Below the pieces are notes generated by a model. That model searched no databases. It worked only from the letters and a program-made list of their open reading frames with translations, and was not told the DNA's origin. Source: Cribrihabitans_A neustonicus (GTDB lineage Bacteria; Pseudomonadota; Alphaproteobacteria; Rhodobacterales; Rhodobacteraceae). Taken from it: a stretch of 64,000 nt of DNA. The stretch's first letter is position 1. Each line of letters begins with the position of its first letter. Positions 8,386-16,681 of the stretch are shown here, piece after piece. The DNA lies in contig NZ_JBMERQ010000002.1 of NCBI RefSeq assembly GCF_048820895.1, positions 372,001 through 436,000 of the forward strand. Reading direction: 5' to 3'. A program made the position numbers and the translations under genes.

Positions 8386-9033
8386 TCAGATCCGGCGGAA
8401 CAGGGCGATCAGTGCGGTGTCCTTCGCGTGCTCGCCAGCCGCGGCGCCATTGGCCGTGACGTCGTAGATCGGCACCTCGCAGAGCGTGAGCGTCTTGATC
8501 CATTGCCCGCGCAAGAGCCGGTCGAAGGCCCCGGCGAAGCCGGCCTTGCTGTAGAATTTCGTGTTTATCGACAGTGCAAACTGCGCATTCGGAGCCGCTA
8601 CCCGCAACAGCGCGGGCAGCACCTCGGGGCCGAGATGGCCGTGGGTGAAGGTTCCGCAGGAGATCACCCCGCGGTAGGCGTTGCGCGGCACCGGGATGCC
8701 AAGCCGCAGGTCGGCCTCGATCACGTCGCGGTAGACGTCCTTGCGCAGCGCCTCGCGCAGCATTTCGGGACTGATGTCGGTGGCGTCGATGGGACCGGTG
8801 CCAAGCGCCCGCAGCGCCTCGCCGCAGAGGCCGGTACCCGCGCCCACGTCCAAAACCGGCCCGCGCCCGCCCGCCGCGGCAAAGGCCTTGGCGGTTTGGG
8901 CCGGCAGGATATAGCCCTTGCCGGCCGCAAACTGCGCATCATAGGTCCCGGCCCATTCGCCATAGAGCCGCTTGGCGCCGGCCGCGGATTGCAGGGCATA
9001 GGCCTTGGACAGGTCCGGTTTGTCATCGCTCAT
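8386..9033 (-). CDS. class I SAM-dependent methyltransferase
   Basis: A 215-residue Rossmann-fold methyltransferase. The SAM-binding glycine motif VLDVGAGTGLCGEAL is present, with the acidic second strand IDATDISPEML and the motif GVISCGTFTHGHLGP further on. I start at the ATG at 9033 (MSDDKPDLSKAY); an in-frame ATG three codons upstream (9042) is equally possible because neither has a clear ribosome site. It is convergent with caiD and divergent from the SDR gene with a 75-base gap. The methyl acceptor cannot be told from sequence. Confidence 0.83.
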   Translation of the reverse strand: MSDDKPDLSKAYALQSAAGAKRLYGEWAGTYDAQFAAGKGYILPAQTAKAFAAAGGRGPVLDVGAGTGLCGEALRALGTGPIDATDISPEMLREALRKDVYRDVIEADLRLGIPVPRNAYRGVISCGTFTHGHLGPEVLPALLRVAAPNAQFALSINTKFYSKAGFAGAFDRLLRGQWIKTLTLCEVPIYDVTANGAAAGEHAKDTALIALFRRI

Positions 9034-9108
9034 GGCAGGCATGAAAGGGCGGCGGGAGATTCGAATCAAGCCTTGCACTGCCGCAGCCGCCGCCGCATCT
9101 AAGGGGGC

Positions 9109-9978
9109 ATGACAAAAACGCTTCTGTGTCTTGGATTTGGCTATACCGCGCGGGCGCTGGCGCCGCGCCTGCTTGCTGAGGGCTGGCGCATCATCGGCAC
9201 CTCGCGGGAGGCGGTGGCGTTTGACGGCGTTGAAATGATCACCTGGCCGGGCGAAGCGGTTCCGCTTGAGGGCGTGACGCATATGTTGAGCTCGATCGCG
9301 CCGGAGGAAGCGGGCGACCCGGTGCTGGCCGCTATGGGAGACAAGATCGCCGCGGCGCCGGACCTGGAGTGGGCGGGCTACCTGTCGACCACCGCGGTCT
9401 ATGGCCATCACGATGGCGGCTGGGTGGATGAGGCTACGCCCCTTACCCCGTCCAGCCTCCGCGGCGAATGGCGGGCACGGGCGGAGGCGGAATGGCAGGC
9501 GATCCCCGGACTTCCGCTGCACATCTTCCGGCTCGCGGGCATTTACGGCCCCGGCCGCGGCCCCTTTGCCAAGCTGATGGCGGGACGCGCGCGGCGGATC
9601 GTGAAGCCGGGGCAGGTGTTCTCGCGCATTCACGTTGACGACATCGCGCAGGTGCTGGCGGCCTCCATCGCGCGGCCCAGCCCGGGCGCGGTTTACAACG
9701 TGTGCGACAACGATCCCGCCCCGCCGCAGGATGTGCTTGGCTATGCGGCGGAGCTCCTTGGCCTGCCTGTGCCGCCCGAAGTGCCCTTCGAGGAAGCCGG
9801 GATGAGCGCCATGGCGCGCAGTTTCTACGGCGAGAACAAGCGGGTGCGGAACAACCGCACCAGGGACGAACTGGGGGTGAAGCTGCTCTACCCGACCTAC
9901 CGCGAGGGGCTGCGAGCGGTGCTGGCGGCGGAGGACATGGAGAGCTTCGTGCCGCCGTCGGAGCCGCCGGGGGTTTGA
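9109..9978 (+). CDS. NAD(P)-dependent epimerase/dehydratase-like SDR (YeeZ type)
   Basis: An extended short-chain dehydrogenase of 289 residues. The N-terminal nucleotide loop reads LCLGFGYTARALAPRL, followed by YLSTTAVYGHHDGGWVDE with the family's Thr-Ala-Val-Tyr-Gly pattern, and FRLAGIYGPGRGPF, typical of YeeZ-like epimerase-fold proteins. The canonical YxxxK of classical SDRs is not evident, so catalysis may differ. It is convergent with dxs across 48 bases that contain a GGCGCC/GGCGCC hairpin. No pathway can be assigned. Confidence 0.8.
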   Translation: MTKTLLCLGFGYTARALAPRLLAEGWRIIGTSREAVAFDGVEMITWPGEAVPLEGVTHMLSSIAPEEAGDPVLAAMGDKIAAAPDLEWAGYLSTTAVYGHHDGGWVDEATPLTPSSLRGEWRARAEAEWQAIPGLPLHIFRLAGIYGPGRGPFAKLMAGRARRIVKPGQVFSRIHVDDIAQVLAASIARPSPGAVYNVCDNDPAPPQDVLGYAAELLGLPVPPEVPFEEAGMSAMARSFYGENKRVRNNRTRDELGVKLLYPTYREGLRAVLAAEDMESFVPPSEPPGV

Positions 9979-10026
9979 AATCCAGGCGCCGGCCGCTGGC
10001 GCCCGGAAGCCGTTTGCCCTATTGCT

Positions 10027-11955
10027 TTAGGCCCGCTTCTCGCCAATCCGGGCGACGCCCAGGACCTCGAGCACCTTGGCTTCGATCTGCGGCGCGTTCA
10101 TCGCGGCGATTTCGTACATGTCCTTGGGGCTGGCCTGGTCGATGAAAGTGTCGGGCAGCACCATGGAGCGGTACTTGAGGCCTTCGTCAAAGACGCCCTC
10201 GTCCGCCAGGAGCTGCGCCACGTGGGAGCCGAAGCCGCCGACGGCGCCTTCCTCGATGGTGATCAGAGCCTCGTGGTCCGCCGCAAGCTGAAGGATCAGG
10301 CCGCGGTCCAGCGGCTTGGCAAAGCGGGCGTCGGCAATGGTCGGGTTGATACCTTTGGCGGCGAGCGCCTCGGCTGCGTTCTTCACCTCGCCCAGGCGGG
10401 TGCCGAAGGAGAGGATGGCGACGCGCTTGCCCTTCTGGATCATCCGGCCCTTGCCGATCTCCAGCACTTCCGGCGCCTCCGGCATCTCGACGCCCTCGCC
10501 CTCCCCGCGGGGGTAGCGGAAGGCGATGGGGCCGCCGTCATGCGCGGCGGCGGTGGCGACCATGTGAACCAGCTCGGCCTCGTCGGCGGCGGCCATCACC
10601 ACCATGCCCGGCAGGTTCGCCATGTAGGCGATGTCGAAGGAGCCCGCGTGCGTCGCCCCATCCGCGCCCACCAGACCGGCGCGGTCGATGGCAAAGCGCA
10701 CCGGCAGGCGCTGGATCGCCACGTCATGCACGACCTGGTCGTAACCGCGTTGCAGGAAGGTGGAATACATCGCGCAGAAGGGCTTCATCCCGCCTGCTGC
10801 AAGCGCTGCGGAGAAAGTGACGCCGTGCTGCTCGGCGATGCCCACGTCGAAGGTGCGTGAGGGGTAGCGCTCGGCCATCAGGTTCAACCCCGTGCCATCG
10901 GGCATCGCGGCGGTCACCGCGCAGATCTTGTCGTCCTCTGCAGCGAGCTTCACCAGCGTGTTGCCGAACACGGACGTGTAGGAGGGCGCGTTGGAAGGCG
11001 CCTTCTTCTGCTCGCCGGTCACCATGTCGAACTTGGCGGTGGCGTGGCCCTTGTCGCGGGCGGCCTCGGCCGGGCCATAACCCTTGCCCTTCTTGGTGAG
11101 CACGTGGATCAGGATCGGCCCCGTCGCGCGGGATTTCACCGTGCGCAGCACCGGCAGCAGCTGATCGAGGTCATGGCCGTCGATGGGGCCCAGGTAGGAA
11201 AACCCGAGCGCTTCAAACAGGGTGCCGCCCACTGCCATGCCTTTCAGCATGTCCTTGGCGCGTTTGGCGCCCTCGCGGAAGGGGCCGGGCAGCAGTGAGA
11301 CCGCGCCCTTGGCGGCGGCCTTCAGCTCCTGGAAGGGCTCGCCTGCGTAGAGCCGCGACAGGTAGGACGAAAGCGCGCCCACCGGCGGGGCGATGGACAT
11401 CTCATTGTCGTTCAGGATCACGATCAGCCGCTTGCCGAGGTGGCCTGCATTGTTCATCGCCTCAAACGCCATGCCCGCCGACATCGAGCCGTCGCCGATC
11501 ACCGCGATGGCATCGCCCAGCCCCTCGGGCACCACGCCGCCCAGGTCGCGCGCGGTGGCAAAGCCAAGCGCGGCGCTGATGGAAGTGGAGCTGTGCGCGG
11601 CACCGAAGGGATCGTAGGGGGACTCGCTGCGCTTGGTAAAGCCCGAGAGCCCGTCTTTCATGCGCAGAGTGCGGATGCGGTCGCGGCGGCCGGTCAGGAT
11701 TTTGTGCGGGTAGCACTGGTGGGAGACGTCCCAGATTACCTTGTCGCGCGGCGTGTCAAACACCGCGTGCAGCGCCACGGTCAGCTCTACCACGCCAAGC
11801 CCTGCGCCCAGGTGGCCGCCAGTGACGGAGACGGCCGAAATGGTTTCCTGCCGCAGCTCATGTGCCAGCTGGTCAAGCTGCCGGTCGCTCAGCCCCTTCA
11901 AATCCGCCGGGCGGGTGATCTGGTCCAGAAGCGGAGTCTTGGGCCGGTCGGACAT
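10027..11955 (-). CDS. dxs: 1-deoxy-D-xylulose-5-phosphate synthase
   Basis: Thiamine-diphosphate enzyme that condenses pyruvate and glyceraldehyde 3-phosphate, the first step of the MEP isoprenoid pathway. The 642 residues show the DVSHQCYPHKILTGRRDRI segment, the FGAAHSSTSISAALG segment, the ThDP motif GDGSMSAGMAFEAMNNAG and the central transketolase-like domain AMPDGTGLNLMAERYP. I use the ATG at 11955 (MSDRPKTPLLDQ), which has a strong AAGGAGA site 7 bases upstream; the frame extends 9 codons further up without support. It is the last gene of the HDAC-xseB-ispA-dxs run, so precursor synthesis and prenyl chain elongation are encoded together. Confidence 0.96.
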   Translation of the reverse strand: MSDRPKTPLLDQITRPADLKGLSDRQLDQLAHELRQETISAVSVTGGHLGAGLGVVELTVALHAVFDTPRDKVIWDVSHQCYPHKILTGRRDRIRTLRMKDGLSGFTKRSESPYDPFGAAHSSTSISAALGFATARDLGGVVPEGLGDAIAVIGDGSMSAGMAFEAMNNAGHLGKRLIVILNDNEMSIAPPVGALSSYLSRLYAGEPFQELKAAAKGAVSLLPGPFREGAKRAKDMLKGMAVGGTLFEALGFSYLGPIDGHDLDQLLPVLRTVKSRATGPILIHVLTKKGKGYGPAEAARDKGHATAKFDMVTGEQKKAPSNAPSYTSVFGNTLVKLAAEDDKICAVTAAMPDGTGLNLMAERYPSRTFDVGIAEQHGVTFSAALAAGGMKPFCAMYSTFLQRGYDQVVHDVAIQRLPVRFAIDRAGLVGADGATHAGSFDIAYMANLPGMVVMAAADEAELVHMVATAAAHDGGPIAFRYPRGEGEGVEMPEAPEVLEIGKGRMIQKGKRVAILSFGTRLGEVKNAAEALAAKGINPTIADARFAKPLDRGLILQLAADHEALITIEEGAVGGFGSHVAQLLADEGVFDEGLKYRSMVLPDTFIDQASPKDMYEIAAMNAPQIEAKVLEVLGVARIGEKRA

Positions 11956-12005
11956 GGTATCTCCTTGGGCTGCGCCGGGCAAAATGCGGGGCGGGGCGCG
12001 CGGGG

Positions 12006-12890
12006 TTAACTGTCGCGGGCAATAACGAAACGCGCAGCCTGCTTCAAGGTTGCGGCCGCGGACCCATAGGGGGCAAGCGCCGCGCAGGCCTCGGCGGAAA
12101 GCTGCCGGGCGCGGTCCTTGGCGGCCTCCAGGCCAAGCAGCGAAACGAATGTCGCCTTGCCCGCCTCTGCATCCTTGCGCACCCGCTTGCCGACCTTGGC
12201 GGCGTCACCCTCCACGTCAAGAATGTCGTCGGCGATCTGGAAGGCAAGGCCAAGCGCGGTTGCATATTGCCGCAGCGGTGCCGGATCGGCGCCCGCCAGC
12301 ACCGGGCCTGCGGTGGCGGACCATTCGATCAGGCAGCCGGTTTTGCGGCCTTGCAACCGGGTGATTTCTTCGAGCGTCAGGGGCGTGCCCGCGGTCTCCG
12401 CCGAGATGTCCAGCATCTGGCCCGAAACCATGCCATCCTTGCCGGAGGCGTGCGCCAGGCCGCGGATCAGGGGGAGCGCGTTTGGCCCAGTTGCGGGGGC
12501 AGCGAGCAGTTCGAAAGCGAAGCTTTGCAGGCTGTCACCCGCAAGGACAGCAGTGGCCTCGTCCCACTTGCGGTGCAGCGTGGGCTGGCCGCGGCGCAGG
12601 TCGTCGTCATCCATGCAGGGCAGGTCGTCGTGCACCAGCGAGTAGGCGTGGATGCATTCGATCGCCAGCGCCGCCTCCAGCGCGGCGCCCTCGGCAACGC
12701 CATGCAGCCGGGCGCTCTCCAGCACCAGAAAGCCGCGCAGCATCTTGCCGCCCGCGAGCGCATAGCGCATTGCCGCGTGCAGATCGTCGCCGCCCGCCAG
12801 CCGCGCCTCCGCATGGGCGGATATACAGGCCTGGGCGTCCGCGAGAGCGGCCGCAAAGGGGCGGGCACCTGCCTCCTGCACGCGTATCAT
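12006..12890 (-). CDS. ispA: polyprenyl synthetase (geranyl/farnesyl diphosphate synthase)
   Basis: Trans-isoprenyl diphosphate synthase of 294 residues that elongates DMAPP with IPP. The first aspartate-rich motif is DDLPCMDDDDLRRG and the second is QIADDILDVEGD, with GGKMLRGFLVLESARL upstream, as in the FPP synthase group. It starts 2 bases after the xseB stop and is followed by dxs after 50 bases, giving an isoprenoid operon. Product chain length (C10/C15 versus C20) is inferred from family and not measured. Confidence 0.93.
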   Translation of the reverse strand: MIRVQEAGARPFAAALADAQACISAHAEARLAGGDDLHAAMRYALAGGKMLRGFLVLESARLHGVAEGAALEAALAIECIHAYSLVHDDLPCMDDDDLRRGQPTLHRKWDEATAVLAGDSLQSFAFELLAAPATGPNALPLIRGLAHASGKDGMVSGQMLDISAETAGTPLTLEEITRLQGRKTGCLIEWSATAGPVLAGADPAPLRQYATALGLAFQIADDILDVEGDAAKVGKRVRKDAEAGKATFVSLLGLEAAKDRARQLSAEACAALAPYGSAAATLKQAARFVIARDS

Positions 12891-12892
12891 GT

Positions 12893-13135
12893 TCAGTCTG
12901 AGTCCAGCGGGGTGGTTCCAGTGGGAGCGCCGTTAGCGTCGAGCGTAATGGCCGCGACCTTTTCCTCGGCGCGCTTCAGTTCGTCCTCGCAGCGTTTCTT
13001 TAGTGCGGCACCGCGCTCGTACAGCGCGATCGAGGCATCCAGCGCCACGTCGCCGCGCTCCAGCTGGTCGACCACGCCTTCCAATTCGCGCATCGCCTGT
13101 TCAAAGCTCATCTGTTCGACGGGGGTCTCGGTCAT
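12893..13135 (-). CDS. xseB: exodeoxyribonuclease VII small subunit
   Basis: An 80-residue protein with the XseB signature MSFEQAMRELEGVVDQLERG and a helical LDASIALYERGAALKKRCEDEL segment; it assembles several-to-one with the XseA large subunit in a single-strand exonuclease. The partner xseA is not in the window. Its start overlaps the HDAC-like gene's stop as ATGA. Location just ahead of ispA-dxs is a common arrangement in proteobacteria. Confidence 0.93.
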   Translation of the reverse strand: MTETPVEQMSFEQAMRELEGVVDQLERGDVALDASIALYERGAALKKRCEDELKRAEEKVAAITLDANGAPTGTTPLDSD

Positions 13136-14070
13136 GATGCTGCCCTTATCAATTCTTCCACATGCGCGCGCGCCGACGCGGCCAGCGCGTTCAGATCATA
13201 TCCGCCCTCCAGAGTCGAGACGATACGGCCCCCGCAGAGCTCGCCAGCCAAGGCGCAGAGTTCGGCAGTGAGCCAGGCGAAATCACCGGTGCTCCAGTTG
13301 AGGTTCGCAAGCGGATCGTCCTGATGCGCGTCGAAGCCGGCGGAGATGATGATCATCTCCGGCTTGAAGGCGCGCAGACGCGGGAAGGCCTGATCGACAT
13401 AGGCCGCACGCATGTGCGGGCCATCGGTGCCGGGCGCGAGCGGCAGGTTGAGGATCTGGCCATGGGCGCCGTCCTCCTCTGGCCGGCCGGTGCCGGGCCA
13501 GAGCGGCATCTGCTGACTGGAGATGAACAGCGCGCGCGGCTCGTCCCACAAAAGGTCCTGGGTGCCGTTGCCGTGGTGCACGTCGAAATCCACCACCGCC
13601 ACCCGGGCCAGCCCGTGGTGGTCGAGCGCGTGTTTTGCCGCAAGCGCCGCGTTGCCGAACAGGCAGAAACCCATCGCGGTCTCGGTTTCGGCATGGTGGC
13701 CCGGCGGGCGCACCGCGGCAAAGGCGTTCTGCACCTCGCCGCCAAGCACCATGTCCACGGCGCGGAGTGCCGCCCCCGCGGCACGGAAGGCGGCATCGAG
13801 AGAGCCGGGTGACATGAAGGTGTCGCCGTCGATCTGGGCAAAGCCCTCGGTTGGCAGGGTATCGCGCAGCTCCGCCAGGTAGGCTGCGGGATGGATACGC
13901 AGGATGTCGTCCTCCGCCGCCATCGGCGCGGTGACACGGGTGAGGTCGAGCGGTTCCAGCGCGTGCAGCACGTGCTCCAGCCGCGCCACTCGCTCGGGGT
14001 GGCCATCGGGAGTTATGTGCTGCAGGCAATCGGCGTGGGTGATGAGGGCGGTTCTGAGGGCGGCGGTCAT
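13132..14070 (-). CDS. histone-deacetylase-fold amidohydrolase
   Basis: Zinc-dependent deacetylase of the HDAC/AcuC/acetylpolyamine-amidohydrolase superfamily, 312 residues. Catalytic features are all visible: RPPGHHAE (active-site His pair), VVDFDVHHGNGTQD (zinc Asp and His), SAGFDAHQDDPLANL (zinc Asp) and STLEGGYDLNAL (transition-state Tyr). I start at the ATG at 14070 (MTAALRTALITHAD) because AGGAGG lies 11 bases upstream; the frame's first ATG at 14091 has none. It heads the run with xseB, ispA and dxs, overlapping xseB by 4 bases. The substrate is unknown; bacterial members act on acetylated small amines or proteins. Confidence 0.88.
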   Translation of the reverse strand: MTAALRTALITHADCLQHITPDGHPERVARLEHVLHALEPLDLTRVTAPMAAEDDILRIHPAAYLAELRDTLPTEGFAQIDGDTFMSPGSLDAAFRAAGAALRAVDMVLGGEVQNAFAAVRPPGHHAETETAMGFCLFGNAALAAKHALDHHGLARVAVVDFDVHHGNGTQDLLWDEPRALFISSQQMPLWPGTGRPEEDGAHGQILNLPLAPGTDGPHMRAAYVDQAFPRLRAFKPEMIIISAGFDAHQDDPLANLNWSTGDFAWLTAELCALAGELCGGRIVSTLEGGYDLNALAASARAHVEELIRAAS

Positions 14071-14159
14071 CGGCGAGTGGTCCTCCTGCATCCGGGATTG
14101 CCGCGAGGGTAGGGGCCGCGGCAGGAGCGGGGCAAGAGGGAACTGGAGGGGGCAGAGCC

Positions 14160-14206
14160 GGGGCGCTGCCCCGGACCCCGGGGTATTTCGGGTCAGAAAG
14201 TGGCGC
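14160..14206 (+). repeat. dispersed intergenic repeat, GGGGCGCTGCCCC plus 32-bp core
   Basis: The self-complementary GGGGCGCTGCCCC (14160-14172) is followed by a 32-base core at 14175-14206 that is identical to 32510-32541. The core contains CCCCGGGGTATTT and then a GGTCAGAAAGTGG tail. Related, less exact copies with a GGCAAGA tail lie at 5159-5189 and 23987-24046. It sits in the 258-base gap between the HDAC gene and petR, in which I see no gene. Confidence 0.75.
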
Positions 14207-14328
14207 GGGGGGTGCGGATCAGAATCGGCGGGCCGGCGGCCGGGTCTGGGATCTGAGTATTCCGGGCCGGAAAGGGACGGGAGGGAGGGTGCGTGCCGGC
14301 CCGCTGCGGCGCCGCGCTGCGTGGGGGG

Positions 14329-15030
14329 TCAGTCGGGCGCCAGCATATAGCCTGCGCCGCGAACGGTTTGCAGGTATTGCGGCTGCTTGGGGTTCGGCTC
14401 GATCTTGCGGCGCAGCCGGGTGATCTGCACGTCCACCGCGCGTTCCTGGGCCTGGCCGCGGTCGCGGCCGAGGTCTTCGACCAGTTTGCTGCGCGAGACG
14501 GGTTCGCCGGGCTGCGCCGAAAAGATCTTCATCAGCTGGCTTTCGGTGCCGGTGAGGCGGATCAGCTCATCGCCCTGCCACATCTCTCCGCGTTCGATGT
14601 CATAGCGGATCGCACCCAGGTGCAGAACTTTGGGAGCACTGTCCTGCGCTGCGGTGTCCGGCATCCGCCGCAGAATGGCATTGACCCGCAGCAGCAGCTC
14701 CTTGGGCTCGAAAGGCTTGGCGAGATAATCGTCGGCGCCTGCTTCCAGCCCGGCGATGCGGTCGCCGGTCTCACCCTTGGCGGTAAGCAGCAGCACCGGG
14801 GTTGCCATACGGCTGCGCAGGTCGCGGGTGAGGCTGATGCCATCTTCCCCCGGCATCATCACGTCGAGGATGATAAGGTCGAAGTCCAGCCCTGCCAGCA
14901 GGCGGCGGGCGTGGGCGGCGTCGCGCGCGGCAGTCACCAGGAAACCCGCGCGGATCAGGAACTTGCGCAAAAGCCCGCGGATCCGCTCGTCGTCGTCAAC
15001 GATCAGCAGGTGGGCGTCGGCCGCATTCAT
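14329..15030 (-). CDS. petR: OmpR-type response regulator, PetR-like
   Basis: A 233-residue response regulator. The receiver domain has the acidic pocket VDDDE at 11-15, the phospho-acceptor Asp56 in LIILDVMMPGEDG, and KPFEPKELLLRV. The C-terminal winged helix ends QAQERAVDVQITRLRRKIE and TVRGAGYML. Its coupling by an ATGA overlap to an upstream MarR-type gene matches the petP-petR pair described in Rhodobacter capsulatus, where it lies next to petABC. Here petABC is about 14.6 kb away in the same window. No histidine kinase partner is adjacent. Symbol assigned from gene pair and family. Confidence 0.8.
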   Translation of the reverse strand: MNAADAHLLIVDDDERIRGLLRKFLIRAGFLVTAARDAAHARRLLAGLDFDLIILDVMMPGEDGISLTRDLRSRMATPVLLLTAKGETGDRIAGLEAGADDYLAKPFEPKELLLRVNAILRRMPDTAAQDSAPKVLHLGAIRYDIERGEMWQGDELIRLTGTESQLMKIFSAQPGEPVSRSKLVEDLGRDRGQAQERAVDVQITRLRRKIEPNPKQPQYLQTVRGAGYMLAPD

Positions 15031-15539
15031 GGGCCGCTGTCCCTGAGCTTGGCGTAGGCGCGGCGCATGTCGGCGTCCATCATTGCCTCCAGCACCTTCT
15101 TGAAGCCCTGCACCGCGTCCGGTCCTGCCTCCTTGTAGGCGGCGCGCATGCGGGCGCGCTGGGCGTCCGAGAGTGTCGCCTCCAGCGCCGCGCCCGCCTC
15201 GGTCAGGTAGAGGTGGCGTTCGCGCTTATCGAGCTGGCCGACCCGGCTTTCCACCAGCCCGTCGCCGATCAGCGTGCGCAGCACCCGGTTCAGCGACTGC
15301 TTGGTGACGCCGAGGATCGACAGCAGGTTGTTGACCGTGGTGCCCGGAGCCCGGTTGACGAAGTGGATGGCGCGGTGATGCGCGCGGCCATAGGACATTT
15401 CCGCCAGGATCCGGTCCGGATCGGCGGTGAAGCCCCGGTAGGCGAAAAACATCGCCTCGATCCCCTGGCGCAGCTGCTCATCTGTCAGAAACAGCAGGCT
15501 TTCACTGCCAAATCCCTGCCCTGTCCGCCCTTCCGGCAT
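15027..15539 (-). CDS. petP: MarR-family regulator, PetP-like
   Basis: A 170-residue winged-helix regulator. The DNA-binding part runs TTVNNLLSILGVTKQSLNRVLRTLIGDGLVESR, followed by the wing DKRERHLYLTEAGAALEATL, typical of MarR. The N-terminal helix includes EAMFFAYRGFTADPDRILAEMSYGRAHHRAI. It is the first gene of a pair with the response regulator (ATGA overlap) and is divergent from ilvE across 158 bases. In R. capsulatus the homologous petP was reported with petR upstream of petABC; the naming here rests on that pairing. Confidence 0.78.
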   Translation of the reverse strand: MPEGRTGQGFGSESLLFLTDEQLRQGIEAMFFAYRGFTADPDRILAEMSYGRAHHRAIHFVNRAPGTTVNNLLSILGVTKQSLNRVLRTLIGDGLVESRVGQLDKRERHLYLTEAGAALEATLSDAQRARMRAAYKEAGPDAVQGFKKVLEAMMDADMRRAYAKLRDSGP

Positions 15540-15672
15540 TGGTGTCCCCTTCTTCGTCTTGCTTCCAGTTTAAGTCAGCCTTGTTGACATTCCAAGTCCG
15601 AAGATGTATCGAATCGAAGCTTTGGCGCAATATTATGTCCGCATCGGCCATTTCGGGCGCAACTAATGCAAA

Positions 15673-15685
15673 CACCCTGAGGGTG
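15673..15685. promoter_or_regulatory. 13-bp palindrome directly upstream of the ilvE ribosome site
   Basis: CACCCTGAGGGTG is a perfect palindrome (6-1-6) ending one base inside the GAGGAGG ribosome site at 15685-15691. It could be an operator or a small hairpin affecting ilvE translation. No regulator is known to me for this sequence. Confidence 0.35.
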
Positions 15686-15697
15686 AGGAGGTACCAC

Positions 15698-16564
15698 ATG
15701 GCGGGATATGAGGACCGCGACGGTTTGATCTGGATGGATGGCGAGCTGATCGACTGGCGGGATGCCAAGGTGCATATCCTGACCCATGCGATGCATTATG
15801 CCTCCTCCGTCTTCGAGGGCGAGCGCGCCTATAACGGTAAGATTTTCAAGAGCCGCGAGCATTCCGAGCGGCTGATCGCCTCGGCCAGGGCGCTGGACAT
15901 GCCGATGCCCTACACGGTGGATGAGATCGAGGCCGCGAAGGAAGAGACGCTGAAGGCTTCCGGCCTGAAGGACGCCTATGTGCGGGCGCTGGTCTGGCGC
16001 GGCGCGGGTGAGGACATGGGTGTCGCTTCGGCGCGCAACCCGGTGCGGATGGCGATCGCGGTCTGGGGCTGGGGCGCCTATTACGGCGATGCCAAGATGC
16101 AGGGTGCCAAGCTCGACATCGCAGAGTGGAAGCGGCCAAGCCCGGAGACCATCCCGGTTCATGCCAAGGCTGCGGGTCTTTATATGATCTGCACCATCTC
16201 CAAGCACAAGGCGGAGGCCAAGGGCTGCTCGGATGCGCTGTTCATGGACTATCGCGGCTACGTGGCGGAGGCGACCGGCGCCAATATCTTCTTCGTGAAG
16301 GACGGCGAGGTACATACGCCACAGCCGGACTGCTTCCTCAACGGCATCACCCGGCAGACTGTGATCGGGATGCTGAAGGACAAGGGCATCACCGTCCACG
16401 AGCGCCACATCAAACCGGAGGAGATGGAAGGCTTCGAGCAGTGCTGGCTGACCGGCACCGCCGCCGAGGTGACCCCGGTGGGCGAGATCGGCCCCTACAA
16501 GTTCGAGGTCGGCGCGCTGACCCGCGAGATAGCGGAAGATTACGAGAAGCTAGTGCGGTCGTAA
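15698..16564 (+). CDS. ilvE: branched-chain amino acid aminotransferase
   Basis: PLP enzyme making leucine, isoleucine and valine from their keto acids, 288 residues. Recognisable stretches are DGLIWMDGELIDWRDAKVH, THAMHYASSVFEGERAYNG, RALVWRGAGEDMGV, EATGANIFFVKDGEVHTP and DCFLNGITRQTVI. The ATG at 15698 follows a perfect GAGGAGG site at 15685-15691. The frame is open for 53 codons upstream, including an ATG at 15635, but that stretch is not IlvE-like. A strong terminator follows 27 bases after the stop. Confidence 0.95.
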   Translation: MAGYEDRDGLIWMDGELIDWRDAKVHILTHAMHYASSVFEGERAYNGKIFKSREHSERLIASARALDMPMPYTVDEIEAAKEETLKASGLKDAYVRALVWRGAGEDMGVASARNPVRMAIAVWGWGAYYGDAKMQGAKLDIAEWKRPSPETIPVHAKAAGLYMICTISKHKAEAKGCSDALFMDYRGYVAEATGANIFFVKDGEVHTPQPDCFLNGITRQTVIGMLKDKGITVHERHIKPEEMEGFEQCWLTGTAAEVTPVGEIGPYKFEVGALTREIAEDYEKLVRS

Positions 16565-16590
16565 GCACGGCTTGCCGCGGCACGAAACCA

Positions 16591-16616
16591 GCCCCCGCCC
16601 TTGGCGGGGGTTTTTC
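16591..16616 (+). terminator. Rho-independent terminator after ilvE
   Basis: GCCCCCGCC and GGCGGGGG form a GC stem around a 3-base loop and run straight into TTTTTC. Classic intrinsic terminator for ilvE. Confidence 0.9.
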
Positions 16617-16681
16617 TTTGGGACCATGCAAGATTGCAGCCAAGCGGTGCGCGGTGCCCCCCATCACCCGGTGACGCGGAA

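Noticed and set aside
8386..9633. 415-residue version of the methyltransferase
   Set aside because: The upstream 200 residues are antisense to the SDR gene and not methyltransferase-like.
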